In this document: positions 19,926-28,480 of the stretch, in pieces | Layout: the number at the start of each line of letters is the position of its first letter | Numbering within the stretch: the stretch's first letter is position 1 | Source: Acinetobacter sp. ANC 3781 | GTDB lineage: Bacteria; Pseudomonadota; Gammaproteobacteria; Pseudomonadales; Moraxellaceae | NCBI RefSeq assembly: GCF_004331285.1 | Contig: NZ_SJOH01000002.1 | Span: 62,001 to 126,000 of the forward strand | Direction of reading: 5' to 3' | DNA length: 64,000 nt | The notes under the pieces: model-generated | What the model was told of the DNA's origin: nothing | Databases searched by the model: none | Seen by the model: the letters and a program-made list of their open reading frames with translations, nothing else | Program-made: the position numbers and the translations under genes

Positions 19926-20090
19926 GCTGGCCTACATTGCCAGTCGGTTTTAGCAGACCGCAGATCCAGCACGGTATATGAAAGTAATTTTGTATGTCGT
20001 GGAACCCTCGTGTCCCCCTGTTGTTGCGGTAGGACGGGAGGGGGACGCCTTGTGCGTGCTGGTTCCTTGGATCCCAGTCTGCTAACCCCC
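19926..20090. ncRNA. Candidate structured RNA in island divergent region
   Basis: A GC-rich block in AT-rich surroundings contains nested, exact complementary arms: 19950-19958 with 20077-20085 (9 bp), 19966-19973 with 20055-20062 (8 bp), and 20012-20019 with 20039-20046 (8 bp). A side hairpin is at 19927-19931/19939-19943. An alternative pairing, 20001-20006 with 20061-20066, competes with the second helix. The long frames on both strands here have no ribosome site and are explained by the GC content. Strand is undecided because stems are symmetric. It could instead be a replication or transfer origin. Confidence 0.6.
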
Positions 20091-20159
20091 TTTCGTTCTG
20101 CCACCATTATTTAGCAGTAATTTGGTAGAACTTCTTATAATTCCAAGGAGTCATCTATC

Positions 20160-20270
20160 ATGATTCAATTTACTGTGCTTTCTTCCCCTACACTCACTTC
20201 ATTTATACCTACTTCTCGACTTCGGCATTTCATTCCGATTCCAACATTTTATTTAACTTCTGTGCACTGA
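20160..20270 (+). CDS. Possible 36-residue peptide
   Basis: An ATG stands nine bases after AAGGAG, and the frame stays open for 36 codons. The peptide is rich in Ser, Thr, Pro and Phe with no recognisable domain. The ribosome site is the only real support. It lies just downstream of the candidate structured RNA, so it could be a leader or part of a regulatory unit. Confidence 0.3.
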   Translation: MIQFTVLSSPTLTSFIPTSRLRHFIPIPTFYLTSVH

Positions 20271-20338
20271 TTCATTTCACCGCACTGATCATCCACTGAG
20301 TTTTTAATTCAAGGGCTGCTTTGTGCTGGAAAAGCCTT

Positions 20339-20455
20339 ATGAAATTGATCGCACAGCTGATTTTAATTGTCGTCGTGGTGGCGATGCTTGGCCCCTTTGT
20401 TTTTGTGCTTGGCGGGCTATGGCTGCTGATTTATCTGGCAGGCTGGCATAAATAA
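20339..20455 (+). CDS. Small membrane protein, 38 residues
   Basis: The peptide MKLIAQLILIVVVVAMLGPF... is hydrophobic through residue 34 and forms one long or two short membrane segments, ending in GWHK. It is too short for most gene finders. It is the first of a run of same-strand envelope genes. No function can be assigned. Confidence 0.5.
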   Translation: MKLIAQLILIVVVVAMLGPFVFVLGGLWLLIYLAGWHK

Positions 20456-20505
20456 ATCCATCCGTATGACTTTAGAACAATAGATAACAATGATTTGGAA
20501 CAGAA

Positions 20506-20781
20506 ATGAAATATCAAACTTGGTTTGGGGTAATCACCATTCTCCTCAGTAGCACCTTACTGACTGCCTGTGACAGCAAGGTCAAACGCGACTTTAAAGC
20601 TGGCTGTCAGGCGGGTGGTTTAGACCGCTCCACTTGTGGCTGTATTTACGACAAAGTCGAAGCGCATTACTCGCCTGAATTTATGCAACAAATGGCGGAT
20701 GTCACGGTTAGGGAAACGATGCAACCTCCTGAAGATTTTAACGTGGTGATGGCACACGCTGTTCAGCAATGTCAGTCATAA
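20506..20781 (+). CDS. Small cysteine-rich lipoprotein
   Basis: This 91-residue protein has a signal peptide with the lipobox LTAC, placing the lipidated Cys at about residue 22. The mature part has five cysteines (CQAGG, CGCIYD and a C-terminal CQS), likely disulfide-bonded in the periplasm. Similar short lipoproteins are frequent in Acinetobacter. It may be co-transcribed with the next two small genes. The function is unknown. Confidence 0.7.
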   Translation: MKYQTWFGVITILLSSTLLTACDSKVKRDFKAGCQAGGLDRSTCGCIYDKVEAHYSPEFMQQMADVTVRETMQPPEDFNVVMAHAVQQCQS

Positions 20782-20803
20782 ATTCAAGCATCTGGGGAAA
20801 CAC

Positions 20804-20950
20804 ATGAAAAACTATTTAATTATCGGCTATGTGCTGATCGCACTAATTTGCTCAGTATATTTCAAGAATTGCAGCAGTACGGCACATTACAGCTATGCCT
20901 ACAATCTCGGTAAAGCCGTGGTTTGGCCTGTGACGATTTTTAAGAACTAA
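20804..20950 (+). CDS. Small membrane protein, 48 residues
   Basis: The ATG follows GGGGAAACAC 23 bp after the lipoprotein stop. The peptide has one hydrophobic segment at residues 4-18 (YLIIGYVLIALICSV) and a polar tail ending VVWPVTIFKN. It sits in a tight same-strand run, which favours a real gene. The function is unknown. Confidence 0.55.
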   Translation: MKNYLIIGYVLIALICSVYFKNCSSTAHYSYAYNLGKAVVWPVTIFKN

Positions 20951-20967
20951 GCCAGAGGCATAACCAA

Positions 20968-21273
20968 ATGAAAAAACTCATCTTGACCTGTGGCCTCAGT
21001 CTGATCTGCACTTCACTGTTTGCACAATTCAATAAAGTAACCGTCATCGTCAAAAAGATCGAAGGCTTTAGTGAATCAGGTGATACCTTTAGTTTTAAAA
21101 CCACTTTAGGTAAGCGTTATCAAGTTTATAACGCAGGTGGTAGCAATCCAATTCAGGGTGAAGAACTGATTTCCAGTTCAATTAAAAGCAAAAAAGCCAT
21201 TTGCCTACATCTAGATGTAGATAAAACTGAACCACGTTTGGTGCAATCAGTTCACAAAGGTAAATGTAAATAA
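20968..21273 (+). CDS. Small secreted protein
   Basis: This 101-residue protein has a clear signal peptide (MKKLILTCGLSLICTSLFAQ) with cleavage predicted after Ala19. The mature part is beta-rich and basic with two cysteines near the end. It begins 17 bp after the previous stop, so the genes probably share a transcript. No family is recognised. Confidence 0.65.
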   Translation: MKKLILTCGLSLICTSLFAQFNKVTVIVKKIEGFSESGDTFSFKTTLGKRYQVYNAGGSNPIQGEELISSSIKSKKAICLHLDVDKTEPRLVQSVHKGKCK

Positions 21274-21474
21274 ACATAAAGAACGAACAACGACTTTATT
21301 CATATATGAAATAAGCAATTTTTTAGGAATTCAGCCATGAAACTGATTCACCCGATTCTTTTATCCAGTGTATTAATACTGTACTTAACGGCTTGTAGTC
21401 CAGCCAAAGAATCTCAAGCCACAGAAGAACCCAAAGCAACAACAGATCAAAATACAGCCGCTACCGCAAATAGC

Positions 21475-21528
21475 ACTTCTGATCAGTCTGAGACATCTGA
21501 TCAGTCTGAGACATCCAATCAGTCCGAA
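21475..21528 (+). repeat. Three tandem 18-bp repeats in the lipoprotein linker
   Basis: Units 21475-21492, 21493-21510 and 21511-21528 encode TSDQSE, TSDQSE and TSNQSE. The first two units differ by one base. Repeats of this size in a surface-protein linker may vary in copy number between strains. Confidence 0.8.
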
Positions 21529-21699
21529 GATGATTTTGTCGTTGATAAATCATTTTTAGAAAATGGCGCTGATGCTGAGCAAATGACTGAACTGTCACAG
21601 GAACAACCGATCCAAGAACAGTTTGAAGTGCGTGTCCGTCGTGATCAATCGCAATATTCCGGGACAGGCTATGTGGATAAACTCAATATCATGTCACTA

Positions 21700-22580
21700 G
21701 ACCTCTTGCGAAAGTAAAAACCACCTCAATATAGATTTCATGAGATATCAGAAATTAAACCGTTTTTCAGATTCTGAATTTAAACGCCTGGTTGGCGTAC
21801 CTCGACCAGTTTTTACCGAAATGGTAGATGTTTTAGAAAAAGCAGAATCACTCAAAAAGAAATCAGGTCGTCCTCATACTTTAGATTTAGAGGATCAGTT
21901 GTTATTAACGCTCAATTACTTACGGAACTACAGCACTCAACTGGAATTGGCGGCAAATTACCATATCGCTGAAAGCAATGTGAATCGAACCATTAAAAAA
22001 GTTGAAGATGCATTAATGAAATCAAGACGTTTTACTCTGCCAAAACGAAGCATTACCACAGCAGACGAACACTTTAACTGGGTCATTATTGATGCCACAG
22101 AATGTTCAATAGAACGCCCGAAAAAAAAATCAGAGTAAGTTCTACAGTGGTAAAAAGAAGAAACATACGCTAAAAGTACAAGTGATCTATCATCCAAAGA
22201 GCAAACAAATCATAGGGCTAGATATATCGAATGGCAGTCAGCATGACATTAAACTGGCAAGAAAAACGGTTAAGAAATTCAAACATTGTGAATATGTTAT
22301 GACCGATTTAGGTTACTATGGATTAGAGCAAGATGGCTTTAAGTTATTGATGCCAATAAAGAAAAAGAAGAATTTACCCTTATTTGATGTTGAGAAAAAG
22401 TACAATAAAATGATTGGAAAAATACGAGTTGTGATCGAACACATCAATAGTCAATTGAAAACATTTAGAATATTAAGTGAACGCTATCGAAATAGACGGA
22501 AAAGATTTGGTTTACGCGTCAACTTAATAGCTGCATTGGTAAACCGGATAAATTTTCGATAATGACTTTCGCAAGAGATC
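21700..22580 (+). mobile_element. IS5-family insertion sequence, 881 bp
   Basis: The element is bounded by 16-bp terminal inverted repeats, GACCTCTTGCGAAAGT at 21700-21715 and its complement with one mismatch at 22565-22580. It is flanked by a TA duplication at 21698-21699 and 22581-22582. It encodes a DDE transposase in two frames. The size, the ends and the 2-bp target fit the IS427-like part of the IS5 family as I remember it. It interrupts a lipoprotein gene cleanly. Confidence 0.85.
21740..22562 (+). pseudogene. IS5-family DDE transposase in two frames
   Basis: The first frame (21740-22138, 132 residues) carries an N-terminal HTH and the first catalytic Asp in VIIDATE. The second (to 22562) carries the second Asp in MTDLGYYG and the Glu in VVIEHINS. 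The frame changes at nine consecutive A (22121-22129); removing one A gives a continuous 273-residue protein. This may be a programmed slip, a homopolymer mutation or a sequencing error. If it is not a programmed slip, this copy is inactive. Confidence 0.75.
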
Positions 22581-22883
22581 TACTGAATGATGATCCAACC
22601 ACCCTGACCAACGTATCAATCAATCGTGGCAATTGTAGAACCAAAGGTTTTTATGATTATCAAAATATGCGTTATGGCTCAGTGGCCCAGGTGTATCTCG
22701 GTTGTGCTGCTGAAAATGTGCGTGAAGTGACCCTCACCACCAACAGTGGATTAACCTATACCTATAATTTTTAGTCATGAATAATAAGGCAGCTTTGTTT
22801 TTGCTTCTGTATCTATGGGAATAACCTTCATTCCCATAGACTGCCCATCAGTACATGTTAGCAATATGTGCGTGCCTTCGTCT

Positions 22884-23750
22884 TTAAACCAAACTTAGAC
22901 CTATCCGCTGACAATCAAAGGTTTTTCTACGATGCCTTGTCACTCTTAAATAATGATTTCTAGCATGGTTGTTCATGCGGGCTTTTATAACCTGCAAAGC
23001 ACGTTGAATCTGCTTGTCATCCAAACAATTTACCGAGATACCCTTTAAATCGTGCTCTTCAAATGAAACGACTCCATAACCATTGGTTACATCTAACCAT
23101 TGTTCACCAATTCTGCGGGCATGGTCCGTTAAAGTGACAGCTTGTGCCTGTCCAGCATAAATACAGAATAACTGAACATAATAGCCCTGCTCTGGATCAT
23201 GTTTAATCTGCCAAATCACCGAATGAATGGAACGAAACAGCTCAGTATCTCTGGATCGAATTAACTTTAGAAAAGCACTTAAGTAAAGATCTAGATCATA
23301 TAAGCGAATCACTGATAGCACTTCAGGTTTAATACTTAAATAAATTGGAAAGATGGTTAATTGATCTTGTTGTTGTATACATTCTGATAAGAAGCGTTCA
23401 GCCTTTTTCACCTGCTTCTTATACTCGTTCTGATCATATTGATAATCCGCTTCAATCAACCCGGCTTGATCTTGCACATATTTGATAAAACCTTCCACCA
23501 CATGATCAGGTAAGTCTTGAATAGAATCGTAGAACTTAAACGCATTGGCTTTAAAGATGATCTGCTCAAGATGCTTAAACACAATAATGGCAGCGATGTA
23601 ATTATTCCCATCTACAAAAAATCGTCTGGATTTCTTAATCAAGGGAATGATCTGCTGTTTGAATTGCTCAACACTGATTTGCTTGGTTAAGATTGCTTGA
23701 ATAAAGTTTTCAATTTCACAAAATGTTTGAGATTCATTGTAAGTAGTCAT
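22884..23750 (-). CDS. Inovirus Gp2 (YagK/YfjJ)-like protein, degenerate
   Basis: This 288-residue protein is similar in layout to the gene at 23821-24762: a long helical N-terminal part with the same order of predicted segments, then a C-terminal YagK/YfjJ-like domain. At the place where the relative has GYHCHLLL it reads GYYVQLFC, so the histidine pair is lost. It has a basic C-terminus (RVTRHRRKTF). It probably arose by duplication. It may have a structural or regulatory role instead of nicking DNA. The family link is an inference from shared pattern. Confidence 0.55.
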   Translation of the reverse strand: MTTYNESQTFCEIENFIQAILTKQISVEQFKQQIIPLIKKSRRFFVDGNNYIAAIIVFKHLEQIIFKANAFKFYDSIQDLPDHVVEGFIKYVQDQAGLIEADYQYDQNEYKKQVKKAERFLSECIQQQDQLTIFPIYLSIKPEVLSVIRLYDLDLYLSAFLKLIRSRDTELFRSIHSVIWQIKHDPEQGYYVQLFCIYAGQAQAVTLTDHARRIGEQWLDVTNGYGVVSFEEHDLKGISVNCLDDKQIQRALQVIKARMNNHARNHYLRVTRHRRKTFDCQRIGLSLV

Positions 23751-23762
23751 TGTAAAACACTT

Positions 23763-23790
23763 CCTAAGTTATTTATTTCATATACTTAGG
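23763..23790. repeat. 7-bp inverted repeat before the Gp2-like start
   Basis: CCTAAGT (23763-23769) pairs with ACTTAGG (23784-23790). It lies 13 bp upstream of the start codon of the 22884-23750 gene, where an operator or a translation-controlling hairpin could act. No T-run follows. Confidence 0.35.
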
Positions 23791-23820
23791 AGTGCCGTAA
23801 CTTTTTAATGGTGATCTAAC

Positions 23821-24762
23821 CTAGAATCCACATTGCTGTAAGGTTTGTGCAACACCTCTACGCCAATGCACTTCAAATTGGCCCGTACCAAAGCTGCGCA
23901 TATACGGTATCTTTACGCGTAAATGCTGTGCATACTTTTCAGGATTGACCAGATACATAGCAGCATTCAATGCATTACTGACTTCCATTGCAACATTGCA
24001 CTGGATATGTCCTACACCTAATCGATTAAGTTCCTTAAACTGCTGCTTATGATCCGTGGTATTACAATTAAAGTACCATCCCAGATTACCTGTAATACTT
24101 TGCCATAATTTCCCAACCTGATCAGCGAGATACCAGTCACTCAAACGTTTAGATGGATCATAAATTAGCAATAAATGGCAATGATAGCCTTTTTTTGCAC
24201 CCGGCTCTAATGCCCATGCATAGCCCTGTAACCCCATGAAACATCCATCTTGATTAGCTATGCGATTTCTTAAAATATTCATATGCTGTTGAACATCTTG
24301 AATACCTATATAGACCTGTTGTTCTTCGAGATAACCCAAATCGACACGCACAAATAACAGCTCAGAATAGTGGGTAATGAGTTTAGTCAGATACTGATAC
24401 AGTGAATTTCGATTCTGCTGTTCTTGTTGGATAAAACGGGCTTGTTCTTTCCAGTATTCATTTCGATATTGACTCAATACACAGCATAGGATTGAAACTT
24501 GCTGAGTACTAAAATTTAAGATGTATGATGCTGATCGACCATTCAGAAAATGATCAATCCAGTACTTACACTGAATAAAATATTGGATGGATTCAGCGTA
24601 GTGAAGCTGTGCTGAATAGAAGTAATGAAAGGCTTCATATAATGTGCTGAGTGACTGTTTGAATTGCTGCTCACTCATTTGTTCAAAGCAAACGCTATAA
24701 ACAAAATCTTCAATTGCAGTACAAAGATTAGACTCATTCCAAATTAGTGTAGTCAAATTCAT
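23821..24762 (-). CDS. Inovirus Gp2 (YagK/YfjJ)-family protein
   Basis: This 313-residue protein has a helical N-terminal half and a C-terminal domain with GYHCHLLLIYD at about residues 189-199, which matches the His-x-His motif of the inovirus Gp2/YagK-YfjJ family and resembles the HUH signature of rolling-circle replication proteins. Further family-like features are LADQVGKLWQSIT and AAMYLVNPEKYAQ. It may act in replication of a satellite-like element. No clear catalytic Tyr can be assigned by eye. It is one of three related genes in a row. Confidence 0.65.
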   Translation of the reverse strand: MNLTTLIWNESNLCTAIEDFVYSVCFEQMSEQQFKQSLSTLYEAFHYFYSAQLHYAESIQYFIQCKYWIDHFLNGRSASYILNFSTQQVSILCCVLSQYRNEYWKEQARFIQQEQQNRNSLYQYLTKLITHYSELLFVRVDLGYLEEQQVYIGIQDVQQHMNILRNRIANQDGCFMGLQGYAWALEPGAKKGYHCHLLLIYDPSKRLSDWYLADQVGKLWQSITGNLGWYFNCNTTDHKQQFKELNRLGVGHIQCNVAMEVSNALNAAMYLVNPEKYAQHLRVKIPYMRSFGTGQFEVHWRRGVAQTLQQCGF

Positions 24763-25008
24763 GTTGTGATACTCATCATGTTAGGATTCATATCACAGGC
24801 ATGTCTGTAATCTTTTACTTGCTCACCCATATATATGAGTAAAGAGTCAATCAACAATGAATTAAGACATTGATAAGTATATAATTATCATTAGATATAA
24901 TAACTTTAATAACCCGCTAAGCTCCATCTACGACTCGACAGTAAATTGGTTAATCTGACAGAGTATAAAATACATGACTTAACCTAGCAGAGAGAAGCTA
25001 AAGTTAAT

Positions 25009-26184
25009 TTAATCCTTTTTACCGTGTCCTCTAAATGTCAAACTCAATTCTCGATCCGTAACATAATCATTAGTTTGGTTTAACATATTTTTTAATGATT
25101 GTCTGATTTCTGGAGGGCAATAATACTTTTCAATTTTAGTCAGATACCCTATAACCCTTTGTTTAAAAATATTTTTTGTTTTTTCATCATTTACCGTTAT
25201 AGAACAATAGCTCTTCTTAAATTTCGCAGGCTTTGTAGCAAGAGAGGCATGATGACATAATCCAGTGCCTTCCGTAATAGTTTCACACCAGTAAAAATTT
25301 AACTCATTCTGGATAGTCTTTACATCGCAGATCTTATCAGATGGAAAAATAAAAATAATGCGGAAATACAGTCCTAGTTTAACTTCAGACCATTCCCATT
25401 TGCCAATATAGCCAACAGAACGGCTCAAGGGATCTACATTACGCCCGTGATTTAACAATTTAGTTTTTAACTCAGCTAAATTAAGGGTTCTGCCAAGAGA
25501 TTCAACCAATTTTGCTTCTCTATACAAACACAAGTCCAATGGTATGAAAGTCAAATCACCATGTTTATTAAAGAGTCCATCAACATAGTCACAATAGTCT
25601 CGATATTTCGCATTCGTTTTCTTAATCTGACTTTTAATCACTTGATCAATATCGGGTTGAGCTAAATTAACTCTTAAACAATTTACAAAATAATTCAGAT
25701 TTGCTTTGTGTTGATGACTTAATTCCGAATCTAAATATGGTATATGACTCTGCAAAACCTCAGGATTATTTAATAAAATTTCAGGAATAGTTTTCGTCTG
25801 ATGATTCTCATTAACATTACTTAAAGTTTCTACAAATGATTGTAAACGAACACTATATCTTTCAAGACGAAATACAAACTGGTCTGGCGATTGTGATCGG
25901 TAATATAAAAAATCATAAGGATTAAACTCTCTAGAAAGAGTCGTGGGAGCACAAAAAAAACCACCAGTAGGTTGAGGTATCATTTTAAAGAGATCACTTT
26001 TATATTTCAAAATATAAGAAATAAATTTTTCTATTTTAAACATAAAAGAAAAATCTATCTCACTTTGCGCTGGACCCAATAAGGTACTTTTAGAATCATA
26101 AAAATTAAAATGATGCTGCAATTCCTCTTCTAAAACATAAATCTCCTCAACAACCTGATCTAATGCTAATTTCACCACAGTCAA
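25009..26184 (-). CDS. YagK/YfjJ-like protein, third copy
   Basis: This protein of up to 391 residues shares the order of the two downstream genes but is more diverged. The core has LGLYFRIIFIF where the family has the His-x-His strand, and a C-terminal FKQRVIGYLTKIEKYY resembling the helical part of YagK/YfjJ domains. No ATG stands near the start; TTG at 26184 or GTG at 26178/26175 are the possible starts, with AGG just upstream favouring GTG. The role is unknown; HUH nuclease activity is unlikely. Confidence 0.5.
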   Translation of the reverse strand: MTVVKLALDQVVEEIYVLEEELQHHFNFYDSKSTLLGPAQSEIDFSFMFKIEKFISYILKYKSDLFKMIPQPTGGFFCAPTTLSREFNPYDFLYYRSQSPDQFVFRLERYSVRLQSFVETLSNVNENHQTKTIPEILLNNPEVLQSHIPYLDSELSHQHKANLNYFVNCLRVNLAQPDIDQVIKSQIKKTNAKYRDYCDYVDGLFNKHGDLTFIPLDLCLYREAKLVESLGRTLNLAELKTKLLNHGRNVDPLSRSVGYIGKWEWSEVKLGLYFRIIFIFPSDKICDVKTIQNELNFYWCETITEGTGLCHHASLATKPAKFKKSYCSITVNDEKTKNIFKQRVIGYLTKIEKYYCPPEIRQSLKNMLNQTNDYVTDRELSLTFRGHGKKD

Positions 26185-26319
26185 CCTATATTTTTCAGAG
26201 CCTTAACCACAAAAAAACGGTTTTAAAAGCTGCTTTTTTGTACCAAAAATAATTTCTTCTGTACACAAAATAATTAAAAAAATATTATTAAAAATTAAAT
26301 TGTATAAAAAATTCTTTTA

Positions 26320-26610
26320 TTATTTTTTAAAACTATTAGTTAGTGAAAAATAATTTTCATTACGTTCATTTTCACTATTAAAATACCAATCAATTTTTTG
26401 ACCACTAATCATTAGGAATTGAATCCCAAATCTTATAGTATTATCACCAATAATATTTGTAAATTTTTGTCCAAAATCAGCTGTTATAAAAAAACTGCTT
26501 ACTTGGCTCAAATTTATTACTGGATTAACAAAGTAATTTATATGATTACCGTTAGCATCTACTAGATTGTCAAGATTAACTATTGTTAATGATGGAACTG
26601 CAAAATTCAT
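26320..26610 (-). CDS. Hypothetical protein, 96 residues
   Basis: The start codon follows AAGGAGTTTAAA, a strong ribosome site. The protein is beta-rich with a hydrophobic and aromatic pattern (VNPVINLSQVSSFFITADFG) and no signal peptide or known motif. The gene is very AT-rich. It lies between the Gp2-like genes and the integrase, so it is probably island cargo. Confidence 0.5.
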   Translation of the reverse strand: MNFAVPSLTIVNLDNLVDANGNHINYFVNPVINLSQVSSFFITADFGQKFTNIIGDNTIRFGIQFLMISGQKIDWYFNSENERNENYFSLTNSFKK

Positions 26611-27134
26611 TTTAAACTCCTTAAAAAATCCGACTAAATCTACTATTTTCCACCAAACAATAAAAGAAAAATTTTTTCATCAAGCATAAGCTAAACAAAA
26701 ACTTTAACTGACTAGATTTTCACGTGATAAAAATTGAATTTTCTATCACAATACATAATTTCACTTTATTCGAAAAATCAAATCAGAATAATGACTTAGC
26801 TTATTTTACAAGTCAAAAATGAATTATATTTAACCAATTAATTTTATATAGAAAGAAGAAGTTTTTGATAACAGCCAAAAGTTGGCAATCTCATAACTCG
26901 TTAAATATCAATTACTTGATAGGGAGAAAGGAATGGCTTTGATCATGGCATTAGCGAATCGCAATAATAAAAAATTTCCCGAATAAGTCAGGCGACAGCA
27001 AATCAGTATTTAACTGATTCGTTTAAAAATTTTGTTTATTAAAACTTAAAGATAACGTCCCAAATACCCTATACTAAGTTCCACTATTAAATTAAGTATG
27101 TAAGGCTATGCATAAGTATAGCCTCTTATGCTTT
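26611..27134. other. Intergenic stretch upstream of 26320-26610 gene and downstream of integrase
   Basis: No supported gene is present. Two hairpins are visible: 7-bp arms at about 27002-27020 (AATCAGT/ACTGATT), and GGCTAT/ATAGCC at about 27104-27123, which may end the integrase transcript. A 17-codon frame at 26933-26986 has a good ribosome site but no other support. AT-rich promoter-like sequence is plentiful. Confidence 0.5.
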
Positions 27135-28274
27135 TCAACCTGCTAACCAGGATTCTACTTGCATCCCATACCACTCCATTATCTTCACCCGCTCATCCCA
27201 GTACTGTGCTCGGTTATAGGCCGAGCGAATTCTATTCTGTGGCACATGAGCAAGCTGGCGTTCAATGGCATCTGGATTAAACAGATTCGATTCGTTTACA
27301 ACTGTACTGAATAGCGATCTAAAACCATGTGTGGTCATTCGCCCCGCATAGCCTGAACGTTTGATCACAGCCAAAATAGACTCACTACGCATTGATTCTT
27401 TGTTATTCAAACGATGTGGAAATAACAGTTCCTGATTATGAGTAAGCCTCAAAGCCTTTAGCTCAGCAATCATCATGTCCGTCAACGGTACACGATGCGG
27501 AAGACGGTTCTTCATTCGTTCTTCAGGGATATCCCACTTACGTCCTTCCAAATCAAATTCTTCCCAGCGTGCTTGCAGCAACTCACTAACCCGAACGCCT
27601 GTCAGCATAATCAGAATAATCGCATGATGTGTCTGAGCATCACTTGGGTATGCTCTTACCTTTCTTAAAAATTCAGGCATTTCAGAGGCAGTAAGGGAAG
27701 CAAGGTTTTTGACTCTTTTATTCTTGAGAGCATAAACCAAATCACCTGCAGGATTATCGTAGCGATAGCCGTGTGCAATAGCGTACTTCATGACCATGCC
27801 ACAGCGAGATAAGGTACGTTTGGCTACTTCAAGTGAGCCTCTTGCCTCAATCTTTTTTATGATCTGTAAAATTTCAGGTGCTTGAATCTGATTAATACGC
27901 TTATTTTCTAATGAAAGATACAATTCATCTAGAGATGCTCTGACATTGCTAATGTGCTTCGGGGACCACGTTTCTTTCTGATTCTCAAACCAATCTTCAG
28001 CTACTTCTTTAAAGAAAGGCTTTATGTCCTCATGAAGTACTGATTTTGAATGTTTATACTTAAGTTCATAAGCCATTTCTCTAGCTTTTTTCAAACTAAG
28101 TTCTGGGTATGGTCCTAGTGACTCAGATTGACGCTGCCCATGAACGGTATAGCGGACATTCCAATACTTCTGACCTTTAGTCGTAATAATCAGCGATAAA
28201 CCATGTGAATCTGATAGACGATATTGCTTATCTTGCGGTTGAGCTTTTCTACATTCTGCATCTGTGAGTGACAT
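27135..28274 (-). CDS. P4-type tyrosine integrase of the island
   Basis: This 379-residue integrase has the N-terminal arm-binding DUF4102 domain (MSLTDAECRKAQPQDKQYRL), a central SAM-like domain, and a C-terminal catalytic domain with the Arg of TGVRVSELL, the HGFRSLF box and the nucleophile Tyr in YNRAQYWDER. The start at 28274 is preferred because the longer frame begins with TTG and the family begins with MSLTD-like sequence. Its 5' end faces the 3' end of ssrA, 183 bp away, as usual for ssrA-targeting islands. It should integrate and excise the element that carries BREX. Confidence 0.92.
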   Translation of the reverse strand: MSLTDAECRKAQPQDKQYRLSDSHGLSLIITTKGQKYWNVRYTVHGQRQSESLGPYPELSLKKAREMAYELKYKHSKSVLHEDIKPFFKEVAEDWFENQKETWSPKHISNVRASLDELYLSLENKRINQIQAPEILQIIKKIEARGSLEVAKRTLSRCGMVMKYAIAHGYRYDNPAGDLVYALKNKRVKNLASLTASEMPEFLRKVRAYPSDAQTHHAIILIMLTGVRVSELLQARWEEFDLEGRKWDIPEERMKNRLPHRVPLTDMMIAELKALRLTHNQELLFPHRLNNKESMRSESILAVIKRSGYAGRMTTHGFRSLFSTVVNESNLFNPDAIERQLAHVPQNRIRSAYNRAQYWDERVKIMEWYGMQVESWLAG

Positions 28275-28388
28275 ATCTTTAACCAGAATTTGTTGTGTTA
28301 ATTTCTGGGTAAATTTTCCCAATTTTTACCCACACAAAGCAAAAATAGGGTCAAATCGCTTAGGACAGTATCGGACAATACAGCCAAT

Positions 28389-28425
28389 AAAAAAGCCTTT
28401 AAACATTGAGTTTAAAGGCTTTTTT
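28389..28425. terminator. Bidirectional terminator between ssrA and integrase
   Basis: AAAGCCTTTAAA and TTTAAAGGCTTT form a long stem around CATTGAG, with A-runs and T-runs on the two sides, so it can work in both directions. It lies just past the ssrA 3' end. Confidence 0.85.
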
Positions 28426-28456
28426 ATATTCCGATGGACTACTTCAGAAAGAATTT

Positions 28457-28480
28457 TGGTGGAGGTGGCGGGAGTTGAAC
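28457..28480. other. Probable island attachment site at ssrA 3' end
   Basis: Integrases of this type use the 3' end of tmRNA or tRNA genes. The ssrA acceptor and T-arm sequence (28457-28491) abuts the island and is intact, ending in the encoded CCA. The partner copy at the other island end is not in the window, so the exact core is inferred. Confidence 0.5.

Larger units (their letters stand above)
21337..22774 (+). pseudogene. Lipoprotein gene split by an insertion sequence
   Basis: The N-terminal part (21337-21699) has a signal peptide with lipobox LTAC and a Ser/Gln/Thr-rich linker with three 18-bp repeats. The C-terminal part (22583-22774) ends in LTYTYNF. Removing bases 21700-22582 (the IS plus one TA) joins codons TCA-CTA-CTG-AAT in frame, giving an intact product of about 184 residues. 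The truncated reading frame instead runs into the IS and stops at 21717. The lost half contains two cysteines. The gene was intact before the IS arrived; its function is unknown. Confidence 0.85.

Noticed and set aside
19875..20114. Open frames on both strands over the GC-rich block
   Set aside because: No ribosome sites, and the openness follows from the GC content and self-complementarity of the candidate RNA.
21475..21528. Short regular repeats that could suggest a CRISPR-like array
   Set aside because: They are 18-bp in-frame coding repeats without spacers; no cas genes in the window.
26933..26986. 17-codon frame with a strong ribosome site
   Set aside because: Too short and without a recognisable sequence; kept only as a note in the gap.
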